Shown: positions 1-5,018 of the stretch, piece after piece
Layout: every line of letters begins with the position of its first letter
Numbering within the stretch: the stretch's first letter is position 1
NCBI GenBank assembly: GCA_017530465.1
Contig: JAFXMJ010000421.1
Span: 1 to 6,931, forward strand
DNA: 6,931 bases
Reading direction: 5' to 3'
Origin: Bacteroidales bacterium
GTDB taxonomy: Bacteria; Bacteroidota; Bacteroidia; Bacteroidales; UBA3824
The notes under the pieces: generated by a model
The model's input: only the letters and a program-made list of their open reading frames with translations
The model's database searches: none
What the model was told of the DNA's origin: nothing
Program-made: the position numbers and the translations under genes

Positions 1-116
1 ACAGCGACGACGCCAACCTCAAAGGCTCAATGAAAGAATTGAAGGTCTCCAAAAAAGGAACATACGAAATCAACGTGCCGCAGAATGGCGCAACAATATT
101 CGTAGGAAAGGAATAA
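1..116 (+). CDS. 3' end of an unidentified protein gene (last 37 codons)
   Basis: An open frame enters from the left edge and ends at TAA 114-116. The first whole codon is at 3-5. The visible tail has 37 residues and reads as alternating short beta strands: a KELKVSKKGTYEINVP stretch, then a hydrophobic NGATIFVG strand three residues before the end. A tail of this kind is common at the C-terminus of secreted glycoside hydrolases and other proteins ending in a beta-sandwich domain. That is only a resemblance, and no catalytic motif is visible. A strong terminator follows within 6 nt of the stop, which supports this as a real gene end. The family cannot be named from this fragment. Confidence 0.7.
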   Translation, partial: SDDANLKGSMKELKVSKKGTYEINVPQNGATIFVGKE

Positions 117-121
117 AATTA

Positions 122-156
122 AAAGCCGCTTGACTCATCTCGAATCAAGCGGCTTT
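122..156. terminator. Bidirectional rho-independent terminator
   Basis: A perfect 12-bp stem pairs AAAGCCGCTTGA (122-133) with TCAAGCGGCTTT (145-156) around an 11-nt loop. On the plus strand it follows the stop of the partial gene by 5 nt and ends in CTTTCTT. On the minus strand it is followed by TTTTAATTTTATT and lies 15 nt beyond the 3' end of the tRNA pair. It therefore probably ends both converging transcripts. Confidence 0.88.
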
Positions 157-171
157 CTTACTAACCCTTTG

Positions 172-245
172 CTCTCCAACCTGGACTTGAACCAGGGACC
201 CTCTGATTAACAGTCAGATGCTCTAACCAACTGAGCTATTGGAGA
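172..245 (-). tRNA. tRNA-Asn (GUU), distal copy
   Basis: The minus strand folds into a complete 74-nt cloverleaf. The acceptor stem pairs TCTCCAA with TTGGAGA. The D stem is GCTC/GAGC, with AGTTGGTTA between its arms. The anticodon stem is TCTGA/TCAGA around loop CTGTTAA, which gives anticodon GUU. The T arm is CCTGG-TTCAAGT-CCAGG, and the discriminator base is G. CCA is not encoded (the next bases are CAAA), so it must be added by the CCA-adding enzyme. The sequence is identical to the copy at 277-350 and lies 31 nt downstream of it, so the two are almost certainly co-transcribed and end at the hairpin 122-156. Confidence 0.96.
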
Positions 246-276
246 ATCAAAAAAAATATGACAATATGTAAAGGAG

Positions 277-350
277 CTCTCCAACCTGGACTTGAACCAG
301 GGACCCTCTGATTAACAGTCAGATGCTCTAACCAACTGAGCTATTGGAGA
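277..350 (-). tRNA. tRNA-Asn (GUU), promoter-proximal copy
   Basis: Same 74-nt cloverleaf as the neighbouring copy, with anticodon GUU and no encoded CCA. The identity covers the whole mature RNA plus one flanking base, a 75-bp direct repeat at an offset of 105 bp, while the flanks differ. This points to a tandem gene duplication kept identical by conversion or recent origin. A TAACTTTG -7 box lies 23 nt upstream of the 5' end on the minus strand. Confidence 0.96.
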
Positions 351-373
351 TCGTTTTTTTTGTTTTTGCGCTG

Positions 374-404
374 CAAAGTTATGTTGTTTTTTTCAAATAA
401 AAAA
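374..404 (-). promoter_or_regulatory. Promoter of the tRNA-Asn pair
   Basis: On the minus strand TAACTTTG (381 down to 374) matches the Bacteroidota -7 consensus TAnnTTTG exactly. The -33 position, 19 nt upstream (404-401), is only TTTT, a partial match to TTTG. Transcription would begin near 367, about 17 nt before the first tRNA. The -7 call is good and the -33 call is weak. Confidence 0.6.
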
Positions 405-410
405 ATTATT

Positions 411-442
411 TTTGAAAAATTTTTCATCGAAAAGTAACTTTT
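411..442 (+). promoter_or_regulatory. Promoter of the PfkB-family kinase gene
   Basis: TTTG (411-414), a 20-nt spacer and TAACTTTT (435-442) fit the Bacteroidota primary-sigma pattern TTTG-N19-21-TAnnTTTG with one mismatch in the last base. The predicted start near 449 leaves a leader of about 11 nt before the ATG at 460. It is arranged divergently from the tRNA promoter, with the two -7 boxes 53 nt apart. Confidence 0.65.
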
Positions 443-459
443 TTTAAAACATTCTAACA

Positions 460-1380
460 ATGAACAAGTTAGCAATAGTCGGAAGTTTGGCTTTCGACGC
501 AATTGAGACTCCGTCGGGCAAAACCGACAAGATAATCGGCGGCGCGTCGCCTTATATCGCCCTCGCTTCGTCGTATTTTGGAGTGAAACCGCAGATAATT
601 TCCGTCGTTGGCGGCGACTTCCCCAAGGCGTACTTCCACCTCTTGGATGGCAAGGGCATCGACACCACTGGCGTGGAAGTCAAGGCGGACGGCAAGACAA
701 TGTTTTGGGCGGGTGTCTATAACAAGGATATGAACCAGCGCACCACGCTCGTCACCGAACTCAACGTCTTCGCCGACTTCACACCCAGCGTGCCCGAGTC
801 GTACAAGAATCCCGACGTCCTGATGCTCGGCAACATCACTCCATCCATCCAGCAGGCGGTAATCCGCGAGATTGGCGCACGTCCCAAGCTCATCGTCATG
901 GACACGATGAACTATTGGATGAACACCACGCCCGACGACCTCGACGCCACCATCCGTATGGTGGACGTGCTCACCATCAACGACGAGGAGGCGCGACAGC
1001 TCTCCGGCGAATACGCGCTCGTGAAGGCCGCCCGCAAAATCCTCGCAATGGGACTCCAATACCTTATTATAAAGAAGGGCGACAATGGCGCATTGCTCTT
1101 CGGAAAAGACGGGCAGATATTCTTTGCGCCCGCGCTGCCATTGGAGACCGTTGCCGACCCCACAGGCGCGGGCGACAGTTTTGCTGGCGGATTCTGCGGC
1201 TATATGGCGGCAAAAGGCAGCACCGACTTCGAGACAGCCAAAGCAGCCGTAGTGGCGGGCAGCGTGATGGGCTCGTTCTGCTGCGAGAAGTTTGGTACCG
1301 AGAATCTTCAATCCCTTAGCGAAGAGGCTATCGCACAGAGGGTTAAGCAGTTTGAGCAGTTGTCATACTTCAAGTATTAA
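460..1380 (+). CDS. PfkB/ribokinase-family carbohydrate or nucleoside kinase
   Basis: A 306-residue cytosolic kinase of the PfkB/ribokinase family, which transfers phosphate from ATP to a hydroxyl of a sugar or nucleoside. The N-terminus has the typical IVGSLAFDAIE strand. The substrate-side glycine pair is G27-G28 in GGASPY. The C-terminal family signature DPTGAGDSFAGG runs from D233. Within it G236-A237-G238 form the anion hole and D239 is the expected catalytic base. Length is normal for the family. A similar protein is widespread in Bacteroidota, usually annotated only as a PfkB-family sugar kinase. The substrate cannot be read from the sequence, and no transporter or catabolic gene adjoins it. 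The ATG at 460 fits the start of the first beta strand and a promoter just upstream. The gene is monocistronic by its flanks: its own promoter before it and a strong hairpin right after its stop. Confidence 0.93.
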   Translation: MNKLAIVGSLAFDAIETPSGKTDKIIGGASPYIALASSYFGVKPQIISVVGGDFPKAYFHLLDGKGIDTTGVEVKADGKTMFWAGVYNKDMNQRTTLVTELNVFADFTPSVPESYKNPDVLMLGNITPSIQQAVIREIGARPKLIVMDTMNYWMNTTPDDLDATIRMVDVLTINDEEARQLSGEYALVKAARKILAMGLQYLIIKKGDNGALLFGKDGQIFFAPALPLETVADPTGAGDSFAGGFCGYMAAKGSTDFETAKAAVVAGSVMGSFCCEKFGTENLQSLSEEAIAQRVKQFEQLSYFKY

Positions 1381-1451
1381 ATACCTTGGCACACGTCCAA
1401 TTCCTTCATCGAGGCGAGGGATTGGGCGTGCGTCGGTATAAAAAATTTTTC
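1381..1451 (+). terminator. Long hairpin after the kinase gene, probable terminator
   Basis: The hairpin begins at the first base after the TAA. ATACC (1381-1385) pairs with GGTAT (1435-1439). After a 2-nt bulge (1386-1387) the stem continues from 1388-1406 against 1434-1416 with one A-C mismatch (1391/1431) and several G-U pairs, around a loop of about 9 nt (1407-1415). This gives roughly 23-24 pairs. An AAAAAA run and then TTTTT follow (about 1440-1450), so the U tract lies some 6 nt from the stem base rather than against it. Termination is the most likely role, but the length and the late U tract are unusual. Confidence 0.55.
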
Positions 1452-1483
1452 CTATTTATGCGGCGTCATTCAAATTTTATTAC

Positions 1484-1491
1484 TATTTTTG
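1484..1491 (+). promoter_or_regulatory. -7 promoter box for ftsX
   Basis: TATTTTTG matches TAnnTTTG exactly. No convincing TTTG occurs at the expected -33 spacing. The predicted start near 1498 would leave a leader of about 32 nt before ftsX. Confidence 0.5.
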
Positions 1492-1529
1492 CAAACTAAA
1501 ACTTACTACAAAAATCGAACGTATAATTA

Positions 1530-2417
1530 ATGGAACAAACAGAAAAACAAAAACCGCAGGCAAGCAAATATTATAGGCGCAAACTGTTGATGTCGTATTT
1601 CACATCCACAGTCTGCATTGCTCTTGTATTGTATTTGGCGGGGCTTTTCTTTATGTTGCTGTTCAATACGCAGCACGTCAGCGATATGTTCAGGTCCAAC
1701 ATCAAGATGACCGTCACGCTCAACGACTCGCGCTCCTCGGCGGAAGTCGAAAAATTCCGCAAGATGCTCGACCAATCCGACTTTGTGCGCGAGACCAAAT
1801 ACATATCCAAGGACGACGCCGCCAAGGAACTCGCGAAGGAACTCGGAGAGGATTTCATCGAAGTGATCGGCAAAAACCCGCTCTACTCGCAGATTGAAGT
1901 CAAACTCACTGACCAATATTCCAATATCGACAGCATCAAGTCGATAGAAAAAACGCTCAAAGTCCACAAGGCGGTAGATGATGTATATTATCCCAAGGAC
2001 GTATGGAACAACGCCACAACAGTCATCACCAAGATTGCATCAATATTCTTGGTATTGACGATAATATTGGCGATAATCACCATAATACTGATAGCCAACT
2101 CGATACGCTTGCAAATGTCGGGCGACAGGTTTGACATCCACACCGCCAAACTCATCGGCGCGGCAAATTGGCACATAGCAAAGCCGTACCTCAAACGCGC
2201 ACTGATTCAGAGCATTATAGCGGCAATTGCGGCGGTCATTGGACTCACCCTGACAATCTCCTTCATCGAGAAGATTATCAACGGCGTGTTCCAGATTTCA
2301 GCCTTCTACCCCACCCTGCTGTCGATGGTGGGAATCGGTGTCACCGTAACACTGGCTGCAGCTTTCATCAGCATAAGGAAGTACTTGACAGCCAAGGAGG
2401 AAGAGCTGTATTATTAG
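1530..2417 (+). CDS. ftsX: Cell division protein FtsX
   Basis: A 295-residue inner-membrane protein with the FtsX plan. A basic cytoplasmic N-terminus (about 1-24) leads to TM1 (about 26-46). A periplasmic domain of about 120 residues follows (47-166), then TM2 (167-190), TM3 (225-246), TM4 (262-281) and a short C-terminal tail. The cytoplasmic loop after TM2 carries the family-typical NSIRLQMSGDRFDIHTAKLIGA region (about 190-211), ending in the KLIGA core. FtsX pairs with the ATPase FtsE and passes its signal through the periplasmic domain to activate septal peptidoglycan hydrolases. ftsE is not in this window. The ATG at 1530 lies about 40 nt after a good -7 box, and the N-terminus has the expected length. 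fabG follows after 90 nt with no obvious terminator, so the two may share a transcript. Confidence 0.93.
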   Translation: MEQTEKQKPQASKYYRRKLLMSYFTSTVCIALVLYLAGLFFMLLFNTQHVSDMFRSNIKMTVTLNDSRSSAEVEKFRKMLDQSDFVRETKYISKDDAAKELAKELGEDFIEVIGKNPLYSQIEVKLTDQYSNIDSIKSIEKTLKVHKAVDDVYYPKDVWNNATTVITKIASIFLVLTIILAIITIILIANSIRLQMSGDRFDIHTAKLIGAANWHIAKPYLKRALIQSIIAAIAAVIGLTLTISFIEKIINGVFQISAFYPTLLSMVGIGVTVTLAAAFISIRKYLTAKEEELYY

Positions 2418-2460
2418 AGGAAAGATTTAGAGAGGAAAGAGGAAAGATTAGAGATTAAAG
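2417..2460 (+). repeat. Purine-rich degenerate tandem repeat between ftsX and fabG
   Basis: GAGGAAAGA-type units begin at 2417, 2432 and 2439. Two of them continue as GATTTAGA or GATTAGA, and a further AGATTAAAGA follows. The plus strand is almost all purine for about 45 nt, beginning at the last base of the ftsX stop codon. It is unlike the coding DNA on either side. It could be a small minisatellite or a dispersed intergenic repeat; no function can be assigned. Confidence 0.5.
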
Positions 2461-2507
2461 ACTGAAATTAAGATACTAACTAAATAATTTAAAACGGACA
2501 CAGACAA

Positions 2508-3236
2508 ATGAAATACGCATTAGTAACAGGCGGTAGCCGTGGCATTGGCCGCGCTATCTGCGTAAAACTCGCAAGCCAAGGCTATCACGTACTCATCAAC
2601 TACGTCGCAAACCAAGCCAAGGCGGAGGAGACCCTCGCACTCACCAAGGAGGCGGGCACAGAAGGCGAAATCATCAAATTTGACGTCGCAAACATCGCCG
2701 AGACGCAAGCTGCCATAGAGAAGTGGCAGGAAGAACACAAGGACGCCTACATCGACGTACTCGTCAACAACGCCGGCGTAACAGCCGACTCGCTCCTCCC
2801 AATGATGGAACCCGAGGCGTGGCACAAGGTATTGAGCACATCGCTCGACGGTTTCTTCAATGTAACGAGGACTGTGGTCAAGAAGATGATCCGCAAAAAA
2901 CACGGACGCATCATCAATATGGCATCGGTTTCGGGACTCATCGGACTCCCCGGACAGTGCAACTATTCGGCAGCCAAAGGCGCAATAATCGCCGCTACAA
3001 AGGCTCTGTCGAAGGAAGTGGGCATCAAAAACATCACCGTAAACGCCATCGCGCCGGGCTTCATCAAGACCGACATGACAAGCGAACTCAACGAAGAAGA
3101 ACTCAAGAAAGGAATCTCGCTCGGACGTTTTGGCGAGCCTGAGGAAGTAGCCGAGCTTGTTGCATTCCTCGCATCAGACGGCGCGGCATACATCACCGGC
3201 GAAACCATCGCCATCACCGGCGGCCTCAAAGGTTAA
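2508..3236 (+). CDS. fabG: FabG-type 3-oxoacyl-ACP reductase (short-chain dehydrogenase/reductase)
   Basis: A 242-residue classical short-chain dehydrogenase. The nucleotide-binding TGGSRGIG is at 7-14, NNAG at 87-90, Ser140 in ASVSG, and the catalytic YxxxK is Tyr153/Lys157. PGFIKTDM (183-190) and the C-terminal ITGG (236-239) are also typical. FabG enzymes reduce beta-ketoacyl-ACP with NADPH in fatty acid synthesis. The position matching the tetrad Asn of E. coli FabG (in its TNL motif) is Ser112 (TSLDGFF) here. The overall pattern, with a short N-terminus, LVNNAG and SLDGFFNVTR, resembles the FabG-like reductases of aryl-polyene/flexirubin clusters and Bacteroides paralogues more than E. 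coli FabG. It may therefore be a second ketoreductase, though no polyene genes are nearby. An ACP reductase role is likely and the pathway uncertain. The gap to ftsX is 90 nt. Confidence 0.85.
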   Translation: MKYALVTGGSRGIGRAICVKLASQGYHVLINYVANQAKAEETLALTKEAGTEGEIIKFDVANIAETQAAIEKWQEEHKDAYIDVLVNNAGVTADSLLPMMEPEAWHKVLSTSLDGFFNVTRTVVKKMIRKKHGRIINMASVSGLIGLPGQCNYSAAKGAIIAATKALSKEVGIKNITVNAIAPGFIKTDMTSELNEEELKKGISLGRFGEPEEVAELVAFLASDGAAYITGETIAITGGLKG

Positions 3237-3260
3237 TAGACCGCAATCATCACTATCCTG

Positions 3261-3306
3261 CAAATCTTTACAAACAAACCCACTGTGGTCTTTTTGTAAA
3301 GATTTG
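3261..3306. repeat. 14-bp perfect inverted repeat downstream of fabG
   Basis: CAAATCTTTACAAA (3261-3274) is exactly complementary to TTTGTAAAGATTTG (3293-3306) around an 18-nt loop. It lies 25 nt after the fabG stop. No U run follows the 3' arm on the plus strand (TTGGATTTC), so it is not a canonical intrinsic terminator. It could still end or stabilise the fabG transcript, or act as a protein-binding site. The rest of the 199-nt spacer holds two further dyads and a promoter box, listed separately, and no gene that I can support. Confidence 0.6.
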
Positions 3307-3341
3307 TTGGATTTCTATCATAATGGGCATTCTCATAATAA

Positions 3342-3367
3342 TAACATTTTGCTGATACAAAATGTTA
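3342..3367. repeat. 10-bp inverted repeat over the promoter of the 3436 gene
   Basis: TAACATTTTG (3342-3351), loop CTGATA, and CAAAATGTTA (3358-3367) form a perfect dyad. Its right arm runs into the TAATTTTG -7 box and its left arm lies at about the -33 region. This placement suggests an operator more than an RNA hairpin, because the predicted transcript starts further downstream. Confidence 0.5.
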
Positions 3368-3373
3368 ATTTTG
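3366..3373 (+). promoter_or_regulatory. -7 promoter box for the 161-aa lipoprotein gene
   Basis: TAATTTTG is an exact TAnnTTTG match 62 nt before the start codon at 3436. There is no TTTG at the proper -33 spacing. The dyad 3342-3367 occupies that space, which fits an activated or repressed promoter. The predicted start is near 3380. A near-palindrome, TACGAA-T-TTCGTA (3387-3399), lies in the early leader. Confidence 0.5.
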
Positions 3374-3435
3374 CGAAACATTTTTCTACGAATTTCGTAT
3401 AGTATGTTTACTACCAACCACAAAAAAATGAAGAC

Positions 3436-3921
3436 ATGATGAAAAATATTATCCCCATTTTGTTTTTGCCGATGATGTTGCTGACCTCATGTCTGCTTCC
3501 GGCACAAGGTAACGTAAGCGGCGTCACTGACAACGCCGACATTGAAACTACATCTCAAATCGACGACGCATCGCTCATCAACGACATCGACGAGTATGTC
3601 AACGATATAAGGGAAAACATCGAGGAGACCGACATCTCCAAGCAGAAGATTGGCAACGAACAGCAAGTAGTATTCGTAAAGGACAACGACACAGTGAAGA
3701 TTTCGGTATTGAACGACACCGCAAGCACCGGCAGCACCGATATCTATTTCCACGAGTCCGAGCCAATATTCGTGAGCCGCAATGTAATCCTCGACGTGGA
3801 TTCCTCATATTTAGAGACGGCGTACTTCAAGGATGGCGAACCCTACAAATGCTTCCGCAACGGCATCGAAATCACCGACCAGCTCTACGCCGACGGTTTC
3901 ACGAGGCATATTGGGCGATGA
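3436..3921 (+). CDS. Small acidic lipoprotein of unknown function
   Basis: A 161-residue protein that I do not recognise. The N-terminus is a lipoprotein signal: positive K3, a hydrophobic stretch 5-16, and lipobox L16-T17-S18-C19, so Cys19 would be lipidated after cleavage. The mature part starts with a strongly acidic, probably extended or helical region (about 31-67). It continues as alternating hydrophobic/polar strands (about 76-146) such as VVFVKDNDTVKISVL and AYFKDGEPYKCFRNG. The last of these recalls beta-hairpin sheets in other Bacteroidota envelope proteins, a weak resemblance only. A lone second cysteine is C139. ATG 3436 is followed directly by ATG 3439, and either could be the start. 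A three-codon ORF (3428-3439) overlaps the start. The 3' end overlaps the end of ribF on the other strand by 23 bp. A role in the cell envelope is inferred from the signal only. Confidence 0.78.
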   Translation: MMKNIIPILFLPMMLLTSCLLPAQGNVSGVTDNADIETTSQIDDASLINDIDEYVNDIRENIEETDISKQKIGNEQQVVFVKDNDTVKISVLNDTASTGSTDIYFHESEPIFVSRNVILDVDSSYLETAYFKDGEPYKCFRNGIEITDQLYADGFTRHIGR

Positions 3922-4840
3922 CACTCACCGCCACCTGCTCATCCTGCTGCAACTGCTGCTTCAATTCGGACAATGAGCCAAACTTGACCTCATTCCGAAT
4001 GTGGCGCAGCACGTTGACGCGGATGCGGCGACCATAGAGATCTCCCTCAAAACCAATGAGATGAGCCTCAAGGAACACGCGGTCGCACTCATCATTGACG
4101 GTGGGATTGCTACCGATATTAAGAATCGCGGGCCACTTACTACCATCAAATTCCACCGTGGCTACGTATGCACCCGGACGCGGCAATATCTTGGAATCGT
4201 CGCCGATATACACATTGGCGGTAGGAAAACCTATAGTCCTGCCTATCATGCGCCCATGCACCACTGTGCCTTCCACAAAATAATCGTAGCCCAACACAGC
4301 CGACGCAGCACCCATCCTGCCCTCGGCTATCATTCTGCGCACCACCGTGGACGAGCAGGTGACGCCGCCATGGCACTCCTCCTCCACCTCCACGACTTCA
4401 AAGCCATGCTCTGAACCAAGTGTCTTAAGCGCATTGAGATCCGAAAGCCTGTCGCATCCAAAATGATTGTTGAAGCCCTTCACAAGGCATTTCATATTGA
4501 GCCTTGCGCACAGCATATCCACAAGGAAGTCCTTGGCGGTAAGCGCGGCAAACTCCCTGCTAAACGGATGTATTATAAGCACATCTACGTCGAGGGTGGA
4601 CATCATATCCACCTTCTCCTTGCGTGTAAGCACAAACCTCACCACCGACCCCTTGGCGAGCACCTGCCTCGGATGGGGGTCGAAAGTGATGACAACGCTC
4701 CTGAGCCCGCAAGACCTCGCATTCTGCACAAGCTCCTTTATGATTTTGCGATGCCCGATATGGAGACCGTCAAATGTGCCAACGGTGACGCACGCGCCGC
4801 CTTCCCAATTGTATTGACCTATGTCCTCAATTACCTCCAT
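3899..4840 (-). CDS. ribF: Bifunctional riboflavin kinase / FAD synthetase RibF
   Basis: A 313-residue cytosolic enzyme that makes FMN from riboflavin and ATP, and then FAD from FMN and ATP. The N-terminal adenylyltransferase domain has GTFDGLHIGH (21-30, including the HIGH nucleotidyltransferase motif), TFDPHP (52-57), KGFNNHFG (121-128) and the TCSSTVVRRMIAEG segment (161-174), which matches the usual S-S-T-x-I-R region. The C-terminal flavokinase domain has GTVVHGRMIGRTIGFPTAN (191-209), with the PTAN signature at 206-209, and NIGSNPTV (241-248). Length is normal for RibF. The open frame extends upstream to an ATG at 4918, but the extra 26 residues lie in an alternative frame of a lipoprotein ORF and look non-native. 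The ATG at 4840, giving MEVIEDI, fits the family. It starts 1 nt after the stop of that ORF, so translational coupling is likely. No FMN riboswitch fits in the short leader. Confidence 0.94.
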   Translation of the reverse strand: MEVIEDIGQYNWEGGACVTVGTFDGLHIGHRKIIKELVQNARSCGLRSVVITFDPHPRQVLAKGSVVRFVLTRKEKVDMMSTLDVDVLIIHPFSREFAALTAKDFLVDMLCARLNMKCLVKGFNNHFGCDRLSDLNALKTLGSEHGFEVVEVEEECHGGVTCSSTVVRRMIAEGRMGAASAVLGYDYFVEGTVVHGRMIGRTIGFPTANVYIGDDSKILPRPGAYVATVEFDGSKWPAILNIGSNPTVNDECDRVFLEAHLIGFEGDLYGRRIRVNVLRHIRNEVKFGSLSELKQQLQQDEQVAVSVIAQYAS

Positions 4841-4841
4841 A

Positions 4842-4964
4842 TCAATTGTTGGATATGATACAGCCAAAATGAGGGCAAGGAATGGTTCTGTAACGCTTGC
4901 TGCAACTCGTAAGCGCAATGCTCACAACAGTAGCCACGATTAAAAACAACAAGATTTTTTTCAT
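4842..4964 (-). CDS. Tiny cysteine-rich lipoprotein directly upstream of ribF
   Basis: A 40-codon ORF, ATG 4964-4962 to TGA 4844-4842. It starts MKKILLFLIV and has a hydrophobic core to residue 18, then lipobox L18-T19-S20-C21. The predicted mature lipopeptide has only 20 residues: C21 followed by SKRYRTIP, then C30-PHFG-C35 and a short IISNN tail. Two lysines, a clean hydrophobic segment and an exact lipobox are unlikely by chance, and the ORF fills the space between a promoter-like box and ribF. TGA is separated from the ribF ATG by one base. The function is unknown. It could be a real small membrane-anchored lipopeptide, or a leader peptide whose translation feeds ribosomes to ribF. The gene is easily missed because of its size and because the ribF frame stays open across it. 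Confidence 0.7.
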   Translation of the reverse strand: MKKILLFLIVATVVSIALTSCSKRYRTIPCPHFGCIISNN

Positions 4965-4993
4965 AAGTCTGATTGATAAAACGTTTTACGCGA

Positions 4994-5001
4994 CAAAGTT
5001 G
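4994..5001 (-). promoter_or_regulatory. Possible -7 box for the lipoprotein-ribF unit
   Basis: CAACTTTG on the minus strand differs from TAnnTTTG only in the first base. It would start transcription near 4987, about 23 nt before the 40-aa lipoprotein. No good -33 TTTG is present at 19-21 nt; a run of T fills the spacer. Confidence 0.4.
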
Positions 5002-5018
5002 CAAAAAAAAAACCACAA

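Noticed and set aside
469..1311. A 280-codon open frame on the minus strand opposite the PfkB kinase
   Set aside because: It mirrors the codons of a clear kinase gene, its composition (H, C, R and V rich) is not protein-like, and it has no motif or promoter of its own.
2504..3128. FabG as part of an aryl-polyene/flexirubin cluster
   Set aside because: The sequence pattern hints at that subfamily, but no ketosynthase, ACP, dehydratase or acyltransferase gene is adjacent.
3331..3355. Tiny ORF starting ATGGGCATTC in the spacer before the lipoprotein
   Set aside because: It has only about 10 codons and lies over the dyad and promoter region. Nothing supports translation.
4001..4858. Plus-strand open frames across ribF (about 130 codons each)
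   Set aside because: They are antisense shadows of ribF without recognisable motifs or signals.
4841..4918. Upstream ATG at 4918 as the start of ribF
   Set aside because: It adds 26 residues not seen in RibF proteins. They lie in another frame of the 40-aa lipoprotein ORF. The ATG at 4840 gives the normal N-terminus and length.
4842..5001. FMN riboswitch upstream of ribF
   Set aside because: The likely leader before the small ORF is only about 23 nt, and none of the conserved RFN-element segments are visible.
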